Assembly: GCF_003852515.1 (NCBI RefSeq)
Contig: NZ_QAJK01000040.1
Span: 3,277-61,841, forward strand
Length of the DNA stretch: 58,565 nt
DNA from: Variovorax sp. KBW07
GTDB lineage: Bacteria > Pseudomonadota > Gammaproteobacteria > Burkholderiales > Burkholderiaceae_C
Direction: 5' to 3'
A program made the position numbers and the translations under genes. The notes under the pieces are model-generated. The model searched no databases, was not told the origin of the DNA, and saw only the letters and a list, made by a program, of their open reading frames with translations. Shown here in pieces: positions 17,652 to 27,034 of this stretch. Numbering within the stretch: position 1 is the first letter of the stretch; each line of letters starts with the position of its first letter.

Positions 17652-19508
17652 TCAGCGGTACATGGCTTCGATGCGCTCGGCGTACTTCGTTTGCACCAGC
17701 TTGCGCTTGAGCTTCATCGTCGGCGTGAGCTCTTCATCTTCGGCACTGAGCTGCGTTTCGAGCAGAAAGAACTTCTTGATCTGCTCGACGCGCGCGAACT
17801 TGGCATTGACGCGGTCGATCTCGCCCTGGATCAGGTCCTGCACTTCCTGCGTGCGCGTCAGGCTCTCGTAGTTGCTGAACGGCACGTCGTTGTCCTGCGC
17901 AAACTTCTCGACGTTCTCCTGGTCGATCATGACGATCACCGTGAGGTAGGGCTTGGCATCGCCGATCACCACCGCATCGGTGATGTACAGGCTGAACTTG
18001 AGCTCGTTCTCCAGCTCGCTCGGCGTCACGTTCTTCCCACCTGCCGTGATGATGATGTCTTTCATCCGGTCGGTGATGCGGAAATACCCGTCCTCGTCCA
18101 TCACGCCCACGTCGCCGGTGTGCAGCCAGCCTTCGGCATCGATGGTCTCGGCGGTCTTCTCGGGCAGGTTGAGGTAACCCATGAAGACATTGGGGCCTCG
18201 CACCAATATTTCGCCGGTGTCCGGCGCGATGCGCACTTCGTTGTAGCCGGTGGCCGGGCCGATGGAACCGGGCTTGATGCGGTTGGCCGGCACCGCCGTC
18301 GAGGCGCCGCAAGACTCGGTCATGCCCCACACCTCGAGCATCGGCACGCCCAGCGCCAGGTACCACTTGACCAGTTCGGGAGAGATTGGCGCCGCGCCCG
18401 TCACCAGAAAGCGCGAGCGGTGAATGCCGATGAGCTTGCGCGCGTTGTCCAGCGCCAGCAGACGCGCCAGCCTGAACTTCAGCTTGAGCCCCGTGCCGAC
18501 GGATTCGCCGGCCAGCACTTTGGTCGCAATGGCCTCGCCCACGCCGATGCTCCACTTGTAGGCGGCCTGCTGCAGCGGGCTGGCTTCCTTCAGCGCGATC
18601 ATCACGCCCGAATAGAACTTCTCCCACACGCGCGGCACGGCCGTGAACACCGTGGGCGCGATCTCGCGCACGTTCTCCGGCACCGTCTCGGGGTTCTCGA
18701 CGAAATTGAGAATGGAGCCGGTGTACATCGCGAAGTACTCGCCGCCCATGCGCTCGGCAATGTGGCACAGCGGCAGGAAGCACATGCGCTCGTCTTTCTC
18801 GTCCTGCGCAATGAGCGTGTTGTAGCCGCGCGCGGTGTACACCAGCCCGGCGTGGCTGTGCATGGCGCCCTTGGGCTTGCCGGTGGTGCCTGAGGTGTAG
18901 ACGAGGATGGCCAGGTCTTCGGGCCGGCAGCCGGCCACGCGGTGTTCCACGGCCTTCGGGTCGCTGGCCAGGTGCGCACGGCCGAGCGCGCGCAGTGCAT
19001 CGAGGCTCATGACGCCGGCATCGTCGAGGTCGCGCAGGCCTTCCATGTCGAACACGATCACGCGGCGCAGGCCCGGCAGGCCGGCGCGCACTTCGAGCGC
19101 CTTGTCGAGTTGCTCGTCGTCTTCCACGAAGAGGATGGTGGTGCGCGAGTCCTCGCACAGGTAGTGCACCTGCGAGGCCGCATCGGTCGGGTAGATGCCG
19201 TTGGACACGCCGCCGCAGCTGAGCACGGCCAGGTCGGCCAGCACCCATTCGATGACGGTGTTGGAAAGGATGGACGCGCACTCGCCCGGCGCGAAGCCGA
19301 TGGCAATGAGGCCGGCCGATATCTCGCGCACGGCCTCCGCGGTCTGCCGCCAGCTCCAGGTGCGCCAGATGCCGAGCTCTTTCTGCCGCATCCAGATGGT
19401 GTCGCCGCGCTGCTCGACGGCGTTCCAGAACATGGCCGGAATGGTGTCGCCGGGCACGACGACGTCGAGCCGGGGTTCGAAGGTGTTGAGGTCCCAGAGT
19501 CCTTGCAT
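17652..19508 (-). CDS. Long-chain-type acyl-CoA synthetase (AMP-forming)
   Basis: A 618-aa enzyme of the adenylate-forming family. It activates a carboxylic acid to its CoA thioester through an acyl-AMP. Visible motifs are the P-loop VYTSGTTGKPKGAM, GMTESCG, LHTGDVGVMDEDGYF and the C-terminal hinge with DRMKDIIITAGGKNVTPSELE. Its length and C-terminal domain match FAA1/FadD15-like ligases rather than short-chain ones. It lies between livF and livK in a Liv-type uptake operon, suggesting that it activates the imported acid. Confidence 0.93.
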   Translation of the reverse strand: MQGLWDLNTFEPRLDVVVPGDTIPAMFWNAVEQRGDTIWMRQKELGIWRTWSWRQTAEAVREISAGLIAIGFAPGECASILSNTVIEWVLADLAVLSCGGVSNGIYPTDAASQVHYLCEDSRTTILFVEDDEQLDKALEVRAGLPGLRRVIVFDMEGLRDLDDAGVMSLDALRALGRAHLASDPKAVEHRVAGCRPEDLAILVYTSGTTGKPKGAMHSHAGLVYTARGYNTLIAQDEKDERMCFLPLCHIAERMGGEYFAMYTGSILNFVENPETVPENVREIAPTVFTAVPRVWEKFYSGVMIALKEASPLQQAAYKWSIGVGEAIATKVLAGESVGTGLKLKFRLARLLALDNARKLIGIHRSRFLVTGAAPISPELVKWYLALGVPMLEVWGMTESCGASTAVPANRIKPGSIGPATGYNEVRIAPDTGEILVRGPNVFMGYLNLPEKTAETIDAEGWLHTGDVGVMDEDGYFRITDRMKDIIITAGGKNVTPSELENELKFSLYITDAVVIGDAKPYLTVIVMIDQENVEKFAQDNDVPFSNYESLTRTQEVQDLIQGEIDRVNAKFARVEQIKKFFLLETQLSAEDEELTPTMKLKRKLVQTKYAERIEAMYR

Positions 19509-19513
19509 GGCGG

Positions 19514-20287
19514 CTATCTCCAGGTCTTCTTCTTTTTCCAGCGCCGCTCGCCGCGCACGCCATCGTCTTTCACGCCGAGGTAGAACTCCTTGATGTCTTC
19601 CTTCTCGCGAAGACGCTCGCAGGAGTCTTCCATCACGATGCGGCCGTTCTCGAGCACGTAGCCGTGGTCGGCGGCATTGAGGGCCATGTTGGCGTTCTGC
19701 TCGACCAGCAGGATGGTGGTGCCGCGCTCGCGGTTGATGCGCACGACGATCTCGAAGATTTCCTTGGTGAGCTTGGGACTGAGGCCGAGGCTGGGTTCGT
19801 CCAGAAGAATGAGGTGCGGCGCGGCCATGATGGCGCGCGAAATCGCAAGCATCTGCTGCTGGCCGCCGGAGAGCAGGCCGGCGTCTTGCGTGGCCCGCTC
19901 GCGCAAGATGGGAAAGTAGGTGTAGACGGTCTCCATGTCGCGCGCCACGCCGTCGCGGTCCTTGCGGGTGTAGGCGCCCATCAGCAGGTTGTCTTTCACC
20001 GACAGCAGCGGGAACACTTCGCGCCCTTCGGGCACATGGCTCAGGCCCTGCTGGACGATGTACGCCGGGTCCTTGGCGGTGATGTCCTTGCCCTGGAATT
20101 CGATGCTGCCTTTTCTGGGGTCGATGATTCCCGAGATGGTCTTCAGGATGGTTGTCTTGCCTGCGCCGTTGGAGCCGAGCACGGTCGCAATTTCGCCTTG
20201 CCTGACTTTCAGGCTGACGCCGCGGATGGCCTTGATGGGGCCGTAGGCGCTTTCCACGTTCATAAGCTGGAGTACGGCGTCGCTCAT
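19514..20287 (-). CDS. livF: Branched-chain amino acid-type ABC transporter ATP-binding protein
   Basis: A 257-aa ATPase. Walker A is GSNGAGKTT, the signature LLSGGQQQMLAISRAI, Walker B LILLDEPSLGLSP and the H-loop region LLVEQN. The ALNAADHGYVLENGRIVMED end is typical of LivF. A Lys/Arg/Trp-rich tail (RGERRWKKKKTWR) extends the usual C-terminus. It is separated from livG by a 466-bp repeat element but lies 5 bp ahead of the ligase gene. Confidence 0.93.
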   Translation of the reverse strand: MSDAVLQLMNVESAYGPIKAIRGVSLKVRQGEIATVLGSNGAGKTTILKTISGIIDPRKGSIEFQGKDITAKDPAYIVQQGLSHVPEGREVFPLLSVKDNLLMGAYTRKDRDGVARDMETVYTYFPILRERATQDAGLLSGGQQQMLAISRAIMAAPHLILLDEPSLGLSPKLTKEIFEIVVRINRERGTTILLVEQNANMALNAADHGYVLENGRIVMEDSCERLREKEDIKEFYLGVKDDGVRGERRWKKKKTWR

Positions 20288-20327
20288 CGCTGGGCTCCTG
20301 GTGCGCTTGCTGCCTTCGGGGAACGGC

Positions 20328-20688
20328 GTTGGAGTCCCTGTCTCCGGCGGGCCGACGTCACCGGCCCTTCGGGCTTCCCTGTGCTGCTCACGACGGGCGG
20401 GGTCTCGCAGAACTCGCTGCGCTCAAACAGCTGCGAGCCCTGATCCGCCCATCGCTCCGCTGCTCGGCGGTGCCTCAACGGCCCACCGGAGACAGGGACC
20501 CCAACACCGTGGACACGCACAGGGCGAACACCCCCCGGCCAAGCCCGGTGTGCGGTGCGGTGGGGGCGCCCCCTCTGGGCCGCCGAGGAGCGCAGCGTTT
20601 CGCGGACAGGGCTCGCAGTTGTTTGAGCGAAGCGAGTTCTGCGAGACCCCGCGAAACGCGAGCACCGCAGGGCAGCCCGAAGGGCCGG
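20328..20688. repeat. Mosaic inverted-repeat element between livG and livF
   Basis: The 20288-20753 gap has no supported gene. It holds nested inverted repeats. The 44-bp arm at 20399-20442 matches the complement of 20607-20650 with two mismatches. The outer 15 bp at 20361-20375 match 20674-20688 perfectly. A 27-bp arm at 20328-20354 pairs with 20479-20505 with two mismatches. The arms contain the motif CTCGCAG-AACTCGCT-GCGCTCAAACA. I recall similar intergenic repeats in Comamonadaceae, but that needs a search. It splits an operon, so read-through is expected unless the hairpins attenuate it. Confidence 0.8.
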
Positions 20689-20753
20689 CACAGCGGGGGC
20701 GACCCCACCGTGCCGCATACCGGGCGCTCTCCAGAAGGTAGCGAACAAAGCCT

Positions 20754-21596
20754 TCACGCCGCCACCCTCCTCAAGCTGCTCACGTCATCCACGGTCCCAA
20801 GATAAGCCTCGATCACGCGTTCATCCGCCTGCACCTCGCGCGGCGTTCCTGTAGCCAGCACTTCGCCCTGGTTCATCGCCAGCACGCGGTCCGACACTTT
20901 CGACACCAGCGACATGTCGTGCTCGACCATCAGCACCGAGACGCCCAGCTCATGCTGGATGTCCTGTATCCAGAACGCCATGTCGGCCGTCTCTTCGACA
21001 TTGAGACCCGACGACGGCTCGTCGAGCAGCAGCAGCTTGGGCTCCGTGCACAGCGCACGCGCCAGCTCCACCACCTTGCGCACGCCATAGGGCAGGCCCG
21101 CCACCATCGAATCGCGATGGTGTTGCAGGTCCAGCAACTCGATCACCTGCTCCGCCTTTTCGCGCGCCGCAATTTCGGCGCGCCGCGTGGCCGGCGTGAA
21201 GAACACCTCGCTCCAGAACCCCGTCTGCCGGTGCGTGTGACGACCGATCAGCAGGTTGTGCAGCACCGTCGCATGCTCGAACAGCTCGATGTTCTGGAAC
21301 GTGCGCGCAATGCCCAGCGCGGCAATCGCGTGCGGTGCCTGCTGTGTCAGCGCGATGGGGCTTCCCGCTTCGCCATGCCACGTGATCTCACCGGTGGTCG
21401 GCGTGTAGATGCGGCTGATGAGGTTGAACACCGTCGTCTTGCCCGCGCCGTTCGGGCCGATCAACGTGAAGACCTCGCCGCGCCGCACGTCGAAGCTCAC
21501 CTTGTTGACCGCGAGCACGCCGCCGAAGCGCACGCTCAGGTCTTTCGCCGACAGGAGGATGTCGCTGCTGTTGCCGTTGCTGTTGTTGCTGCTCAT
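20754..21596 (-). CDS. livG: Branched-chain amino acid-type ABC transporter ATP-binding protein
   Basis: A 280-aa ATPase beginning MSSNNSNGNSSDILLSAKDL, with an Asn/Ser-rich leader before the ABC domain. Walker A is GPNGAGKTT, the signature is the LivG-type LPYGVRKVVELARAL, and Walker B is LLLLDEPSSGLN. The ATG at 21594-21596 overlaps the livM stop, giving translational coupling. It works with LivF as the cytoplasmic motor. Confidence 0.93.
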   Translation of the reverse strand: MSSNNSNGNSSDILLSAKDLSVRFGGVLAVNKVSFDVRRGEVFTLIGPNGAGKTTVFNLISRIYTPTTGEITWHGEAGSPIALTQQAPHAIAALGIARTFQNIELFEHATVLHNLLIGRHTHRQTGFWSEVFFTPATRRAEIAAREKAEQVIELLDLQHHRDSMVAGLPYGVRKVVELARALCTEPKLLLLDEPSSGLNVEETADMAFWIQDIQHELGVSVLMVEHDMSLVSKVSDRVLAMNQGEVLATGTPREVQADERVIEAYLGTVDDVSSLRRVAA

Positions 21597-22669
21597 CTCA
21601 GCCGGTCCGACTTGGTGAACGACTTCTGCCGCTTGAACAGGCCCCGGCGGTAGAACGGAAAGAGCTGCAGCCAGGTGCGTATCTTCAGCCAGCGGCCATA
21701 CAGGCCCAGCGGCTCGAACAGCACGAACGCGATCAGCACCACGCCATACACCAGCCCCTGCAAGCCGGGCGCCTGCCCGACGACGGCCGGCAGCCAGTCC
21801 TTGCCCATGGAAATCAGCTGCGGCATCGCGATGAGGAAGATGGCGCCGAGGAACGCACCGTGCACCGAGCCCAGCCCGCCGATCACCACCATCAACAACA
21901 GGTCGATCGACTGCAGGATGCTGAACTGGTCGGGCGAAATGAAGCTCAGCTTGTGCGCGTACAGCGCACCGCCCAGGCCCGCGAGCGCGGCCGAGATGGC
22001 GAACGACAGCGTCTTGTAGCGCGCCAGGTGGATGCCCATGCTCTGCGCCGATATCTCCGAATCGCGGATCGCGACGAAGGCGCGGCCGGTCGGCGAGCGC
22101 AGCAGGTTCAGGATGCCGAGCGTGGCCAGCACCGCCACCACCAGGCAAAGAAAGTAGAAGCCGTCGCCCGAGCCCAGCGACCAGCCGAAGAGCTGCGGCG
22201 ACTTCACGTGCAGCCCCGCGTTGCCGCCCGTGACGCTCTCCCACCGCGCGAACACTTCCTCGACGATGAAGCCGAAGGACAGCGTCGCGATGCCCAGGTA
22301 GATGCCCTTGACGCGCAACGCCGGCAACGCGACCACCACGCCCACCGCCGCCGACAGGGCCGCGGCGGCAACCAGCGCCAGCGGGAACGGCACGCCCATG
22401 TTCGTCAGCACGCCTTGCGTGTACGCACCCGCACCAAGAAAGGCTGCATGCCCGATGGAGAACTGGCCCGTGAAACCAGCGAGCAGCATCAGCCCCAGCC
22501 CGACGATGCCGTAGATCAGCACGAAGGTCAGCTGCGCCAGCCAGTACTCGTCGATGAGCCACGGTGCGGCAATGAGGAACGCAACGAGCAGGCTGTACCA
22601 GAGCACATGCCCGCCGTGCCGCGCGAGGCGGATGTCCTGGTCGTAGCTGGTCTTGAAGATGAAGCGCAT
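21593..22669 (-). CDS. livM: Branched-chain amino acid-type ABC transporter permease LivM
   Basis: A 358-aa inner-membrane permease with about eight to ten hydrophobic helices. The LivM signature GLGLMLLAGFTGQFSIGHAAFLGAGAY is near residue 60, and GRAFVAIRDSEISAQSMGI is the cytoplasmic coupling loop. The C-terminus is basic (RRGLFKRQKSFTKSDRLR). It pairs with LivH as the translocation pore. Confidence 0.93.
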   Translation of the reverse strand: MRFIFKTSYDQDIRLARHGGHVLWYSLLVAFLIAAPWLIDEYWLAQLTFVLIYGIVGLGLMLLAGFTGQFSIGHAAFLGAGAYTQGVLTNMGVPFPLALVAAAALSAAVGVVVALPALRVKGIYLGIATLSFGFIVEEVFARWESVTGGNAGLHVKSPQLFGWSLGSGDGFYFLCLVVAVLATLGILNLLRSPTGRAFVAIRDSEISAQSMGIHLARYKTLSFAISAALAGLGGALYAHKLSFISPDQFSILQSIDLLLMVVIGGLGSVHGAFLGAIFLIAMPQLISMGKDWLPAVVGQAPGLQGLVYGVVLIAFVLFEPLGLYGRWLKIRTWLQLFPFYRRGLFKRQKSFTKSDRLR

Positions 22670-22676
22670 ATGGGAC

Positions 22677-23552
22677 TTACACCTTCTTGCGCAGCTTCTC
22701 GCCGAACAATCCGTTGGGCTTGATCATGAGCATCAGCAGCACCACGATGTAGGGTGCCGTGTCCTTGAAGCCATCGGGCAGGTAGAAGCCCGCGAACGAC
22801 TCGACGATGCCGATGATCAGCCCGCCGACGATGGCACCCGGCAGGCTGCCGAAGCCACCCACCACCGCCGCAGGAAAGGCCTTGAGCCCGATGAAGCCCA
22901 TGTTCGCGTGCACGAAGGTGATGGGCGCGAGCAGCATGCCGGCAATGGCGGCAACCGCCGCCGCCAGGCCCCACACCAGCCCGTTGAGCCGCTTCACCGG
23001 AATGCCCATGTAGTAGGCCGCGAGCTGGTTCTGCGACGAGGCCTGCATCGCGATGCCGAGCTTGCTGTAGCGGAACATCGCGAACAGCAGCGCGCAAAGA
23101 ATGGCCGTGGCGATGATGATGGCCAGCTGCTCGAGGTTGACCACCAGTTCGCCCAGCTTCCAGATCTGGTCCTTGTAGGGCACGGCCAGCGTGTGGGTCT
23201 CGGTGCCGATGCCCGGCACCATGGTGATGAGGCCGCGCGCCACGTACGCAATGCCGATGGTGAGCATGACGATCGAGAACTGCGGCTGCCCCAGGATCGG
23301 CCGTATCACCACCAGCTCCAGCAGCACGCCGAAGGCCGCCATGGCAATCAGCGCGAGGATGGCCGCGAGCCAGAACGGCAGGCCGAACAGCGACATGCCC
23401 GCGAACGCGCCGAAGGCGCCGAGCATCATCAGGTCGCCCTGCGCGAAGCTCACCGTTTCGGTGGCCTTGTAGATCAGCACGAAGCCCAGTGCGATCAGGC
23501 CATAGATGCAGCCTTGCGCAATGCCCGACAGCAGGAGTTGAAGAATCTGCAT
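22677..23552 (-). CDS. livH: Branched-chain amino acid-type ABC transporter permease LivH
   Basis: A 291-aa permease starting MQILQLLLSGIAQGCIYGLI, with ETVSFAQGDLMMLGAF and a coupling helix near ASSQNQLAAYYMGIPVKRLN, all typical of LivH. The stop lies 7 bp before the livM ATG. It is the first transport gene of the operon, 19 bp after the AraC regulator stop, so the regulator may be part of the same transcript. Confidence 0.93.
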   Translation of the reverse strand: MQILQLLLSGIAQGCIYGLIALGFVLIYKATETVSFAQGDLMMLGAFGAFAGMSLFGLPFWLAAILALIAMAAFGVLLELVVIRPILGQPQFSIVMLTIGIAYVARGLITMVPGIGTETHTLAVPYKDQIWKLGELVVNLEQLAIIIATAILCALLFAMFRYSKLGIAMQASSQNQLAAYYMGIPVKRLNGLVWGLAAAVAAIAGMLLAPITFVHANMGFIGLKAFPAAVVGGFGSLPGAIVGGLIIGIVESFAGFYLPDGFKDTAPYIVVLLMLMIKPNGLFGEKLRKKV

Positions 23553-23571
23553 GGGGCTCCCGTGCGCTGGC

Positions 23572-24402
23572 TTACTGCCGGAAGCCGCCGGCTGCGTCGT
23601 GCAGCGCGAGGCGGCGCGAGCCGGCCACGATGTCGCTCGGCTTCAGGCCGTAGACCTGGCGGATCGAATGGCTGAAGTGCGTCGAATCGGGGTAGCCGGT
23701 GTCCAGTGCGATGTCGGTCAGCGTGGCGCTCTGCTGCACGTAGCGCAGCAGGCTGCGCGCGCGCTTCCAGGCCCTGAACGCACGAAACGCCATGCCGGTT
23801 TCCTGCTTGAACAGATGCAGGAAGCGCGAGAACGAGAGGTTGACCGAAGCCGCGCAGTCTTCGGCGGACATGGCCGCGGCGGGGTCGGCGTTGATGGCAT
23901 CGATGACCTTGCGGATACGCGCATCGAGCGCACGCGGCACCAGCGCCTGGCCGAAGAACAGCGCATCGAAATCGAAACCGTCGAAGCTCAGCATGCGGCC
24001 CGAAGCCGCGAGCAGGTGCGCATGCGCATCGCGCACGCGCTGCACGAAGGCCGGCGCATTGACCGGGCCGCAGTGCTGCATGAAGGCGGGCAGGCGCCCG
24101 GGGTCGACCGACTCGGATTCGATCAGCAGGTTGAAGATCAGCGGGCACGCGCTCTCGACATGGTGCGGCACGTGCGGCGGCACCACGATCAGCTCGCCCG
24201 ATTGCCAGGCACCGCCGCCGATGCGAATGCGGTTCGGCGGTGCGCCGGTGGGCGACACGTACACGCCGTGCCCACCCATCGTGCGTTCGGCGGCGGCACC
24301 GAGCAGGCCCGCGTAGAACACGCGCTGCGGTGCCAGCCACATCAGGCGCTCGCCTTGCCGTGCGTCGCTGCCCGAAGGCGGCGCCGTCCTCGTTCGCTGC
24401 AT
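23572..24402 (-). CDS. AraC-family transcriptional regulator
   Basis: A 276-aa regulator with an N-terminal cupin-like sensing domain (VVPPHVPHHVESACPL) and a C-terminal double helix-turn-helix (VNLSFSRFLHLFKQETGMAFRAFRAWKRAR and LTDIALDTGYPDSTHFSHSIRQVYGLKPSDI). The ATG at 24400-24402 is preferred because AGGAGA lies 8 nt upstream. It is directly upstream of livH on the same strand and probably controls the Liv/ligase operon, sensing its substrate or CoA product. Confidence 0.9.
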   Translation of the reverse strand: MQRTRTAPPSGSDARQGERLMWLAPQRVFYAGLLGAAAERTMGGHGVYVSPTGAPPNRIRIGGGAWQSGELIVVPPHVPHHVESACPLIFNLLIESESVDPGRLPAFMQHCGPVNAPAFVQRVRDAHAHLLAASGRMLSFDGFDFDALFFGQALVPRALDARIRKVIDAINADPAAAMSAEDCAASVNLSFSRFLHLFKQETGMAFRAFRAWKRARSLLRYVQQSATLTDIALDTGYPDSTHFSHSIRQVYGLKPSDIVAGSRRLALHDAAGGFRQ

Positions 24403-24516
24403 GGTGTTTGTCTCCTGCATCGTTCGTTCAACTGCCAACCGGGGTATGGCGTCGCGTTCGCTGGATCGTAGCGGCGCGAGCCGTTTGCGCGGCACCCTTT
24501 TGCGCGGGGACTTTCC

Positions 24517-25458
24517 CTAGGCCGCCGCGAAGGCGCGCCGCAACTCGGTGGCGCAAAGCGCGACCGCGGTGTTGGCCTCGTCGAGCACCTTGCCCATCGG
24601 CACGAAGCCGTGGATCTGCCGCTCGAAGCAGACGTACATCGCGCGGTTGCCCGCGGCGGTAAGCGCCTCCGCATAGGCCAGCCCTTCGTCGCGCAGCGGG
24701 TCGTAGCCGGCGGTGATCACCAGCGCCGGCGGCAGCTTCGACAGGTCGGGGTGCAGCAGCGGCGAAGCGCGCCAGTCGAGGTCGTGCTTCGCATCGGTGA
24801 TGTAGTGGTCGTGGAAGTACCTGATGGTGTCGCTGGTCAGCAGATAGCCCTGCCCGTTGCCCTGGTGCGAGGGATGCAGGCGGCGCATGTCGGTGGCCGG
24901 GTAGATCAGCAGCTGGAAGGCGATGGGCAGGTCGCCTGAGTCACGCGCGGCAATCGACACCACGGCCGCGAGGTTGCCGCCCGCGCTGTCGCCGCCCACG
25001 GCGAGGCGGCTCGCATCGAGCCCCAGCGCGGCGGCCTCGCGGCGCACCCAGCGGGTGGCGGCCAGCACGTCGTCGACGGCGGCGGGAAAGCGGTGCTCCG
25101 GCCCCATGCGGTAGTCGACGGCGACCACCGCGCAGCCGGCGCCGTTGGCCAGTTCGCGGCACAGCACGTCGTGCGTGTCGAGGTCGCCAATGACCCATCC
25201 GCCACCGTGGTAGTACACCAGCACCGGCAGCGGTCCGGCGCCCGAGCCCAGCGGCCGGTACAGCCGCACCGGGATGGTGCCTTGCGGCCCCTCCGCTGCC
25301 AGGTCGCGCACCTCGGCCACCTCGGGGGGCAGGGGCTGCGTGGCGGTGCGCCGCTCGCGGTAGAAGGCCCGCGCATCGGCGGGCGAGAGGGTGTGGGTCG
25401 GCGGGATGCCGCGCGCCTCGATGAAGTCGAGCAAGGCGCGCGCCTGGGGATGCAGCAT
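24517..25458 (-). CDS. Alpha/beta hydrolase, hormone-sensitive-lipase-family esterase
   Basis: A 313-aa esterase of bacterial family IV. It has the oxyanion motif YYHGGGWVIGD, the nucleophile GDSAGG, the acid in YDPLRDEGLAY and the terminal His in QIHGFVPMG. Such enzymes hydrolyse short- to medium-chain carboxylic esters. The start at 25458 (MLHPQARALLD) has GGAGA upstream. No partner can be inferred. It is upstream of the AraC gene on the same strand with a 114-bp gap. Confidence 0.92.
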   Translation of the reverse strand: MLHPQARALLDFIEARGIPPTHTLSPADARAFYRERRTATQPLPPEVAEVRDLAAEGPQGTIPVRLYRPLGSGAGPLPVLVYYHGGGWVIGDLDTHDVLCRELANGAGCAVVAVDYRMGPEHRFPAAVDDVLAATRWVRREAAALGLDASRLAVGGDSAGGNLAAVVSIAARDSGDLPIAFQLLIYPATDMRRLHPSHQGNGQGYLLTSDTIRYFHDHYITDAKHDLDWRASPLLHPDLSKLPPALVITAGYDPLRDEGLAYAEALTAAGNRAMYVCFERQIHGFVPMGKVLDEANTAVALCATELRRAFAAA

Positions 25459-25633
25459 GGTGTCTCCGGTGGATCGGGCAGGCACCCAGTGTGGGATGCA
25501 TCGGGCATGCGCGGTATCCGCACGCACCCGCATCCGACCGGCGTCCTGGCAAGAGTCCGCACCATGCCCGCGCCCGCGCGGCGCGGCTTGCGAAAACTGG
25601 CTACAGCTGTCGCGCGCCGAGCATTCGGCCCGC

Positions 25634-26836
25634 TCAGGCCTTGCGCGGCTTCACGCGCGAGGCGGCTTCCTTCGCGAGCTTGCGCGCGGTGTCGGTGTCG
25701 GCCGCGTGCACCAGCGCCACACCCATGCGGCGCTTGAGGAAGCTCTCGGGCTTGCCGAACAGGCGGATGTCGCTGCCCGGCACCTGCAGCGCCTCGGCCA
25801 CGCCGTCGAAGGCGATGCCGGTGGCGTCGACGCCGCCGTAGATCACTGCGCTGGCGCCCGGGCTCTTGAGCGAGGTGTCCACCGGCAGGCCAAGGATGGC
25901 GCGCGCATGCAGCTCGAACTCGTTCTGCCATTGCGTGGCCATGGTCACCATGCCGGTGTCGTGCGGGCGCGGGCTGACTTCGCTGAACCAGACCTCGTCG
26001 CCCTTCACGAACAGCTCGACGCCGAACAGGCCCTGCCCGCCCAGGTCGGCCGTGACGGCCTGCGCGATCTGCTGCGCCTTGTGCAGTGCGGCGGGTGCCA
26101 TGGGGTGCGGCTGCCAGCTTTCGACATAGTCGCCGCTCACCTGCACGTGGCCGATGGGGTCGCAGAACTTGGTTTCCACGGCGCCCGCCGCGTCTTTCGC
26201 GCGCACGGTGAGCAGCGTGATTTCGTAGTCGAAGTCGATGAAGCCTTCGACGATCACGCGGCCGTGGCTCACGCGGCCGCCGGCCATGGCGTAGTCCCAG
26301 GCCTTCTGCACGTCGGCCGGGCCGTCGATCTTGCTCTGGCCCTTGCCGGAGCTGCTCATCACGGGCTTGACGATGCAGGGGTAGCCGATGCCTGCGTCGA
26401 TGGCCGCCTGCAGCTCGGCCAGCGAGTCGCAGAACTTGTACGGGCTGGTCGGCACGCCCAGCGTCTCGGCGGCCAGGCGGCGGATGCCTTCGCGGTCCAT
26501 CGTCAGGCGCGCGGCGCGGGCCGTGGGAATGACGCGCACCACGCCCGCGTCTTCGAGCTGCTGCAGCATCGGCGTGGCGATGGCCTCGATCTCGGGCACC
26601 ACCAGCGTGGGCTTCTCGGCCTCGATGAGGGCCTTGAGCGCCTCGGGGTCGCTCATGGTGATGGTGCGCGCGTGGTGCGCCACCTGCTGGCCCGGGGCGT
26701 TCTCGTAGCGGTCGACCGCGATGGTCTCCACGCCCAGGCGCTGCAGCGCGATCAGCACCTCCTTGCCGAGTTCACCGGAGCCAAGCAGCATCACGCGGGT
26801 GGCGGAGGGAGAAAGGGGGGTGCCGAGGGTGGTCAT
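25634..26836 (-). CDS. purT: Formate-dependent phosphoribosylglycinamide formyltransferase
   Basis: A 400-aa ATP-grasp enzyme that makes formyl-GAR from GAR, formate and ATP in purine synthesis, bypassing the folate-dependent PurN. Motifs include [55 protein letters not shown] and [16 protein letters not shown]. Start [15 protein letters not shown] at 26836. The upstream in-frame extension is not conserved in character. It is divergent from the 3-hydroxyacyl-CoA dehydrogenase gene. Confidence 0.96.
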   Translation of the reverse strand: MTTLGTPLSPSATRVMLLGSGELGKEVLIALQRLGVETIAVDRYENAPGQQVAHHARTITMSDPEALKALIEAEKPTLVVPEIEAIATPMLQQLEDAGVVRVIPTARAARLTMDREGIRRLAAETLGVPTSPYKFCDSLAELQAAIDAGIGYPCIVKPVMSSSGKGQSKIDGPADVQKAWDYAMAGGRVSHGRVIVEGFIDFDYEITLLTVRAKDAAGAVETKFCDPIGHVQVSGDYVESWQPHPMAPAALHKAQQIAQAVTADLGGQGLFGVELFVKGDEVWFSEVSPRPHDTGMVTMATQWQNEFELHARAILGLPVDTSLKSPGASAVIYGGVDATGIAFDGVAEALQVPGSDIRLFGKPESFLKRRMGVALVHAADTDTARKLAKEAASRVKPRKA

Positions 26837-27034
26837 GGTCGAGGTCGGAAAGGGAAAGGAAAGAGAAGAAAAAAGCAACCGCAGCACTGTAAGCCACCCG
26901 CGAGCCCCCGTGTCGCGCGCGGCAACGGAAGCCCGTGGCGGCTGCTTCACAATCGATGTCCTGCCGCGGTGGCGGCCCTCGCGCCCCACCCGCCCACCCA
27001 TTCCCTTTTTGTTTTTCTCTCAAGGAGTTTTCTC

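Noticed and set aside
20301-20805. Several 77-158-aa open frames inside the livG-livF gap
   Set aside because: They run through the inverted-repeat element on both strands, have no ribosome site and no family character, and look like chance frames in GC-rich repeat DNA.
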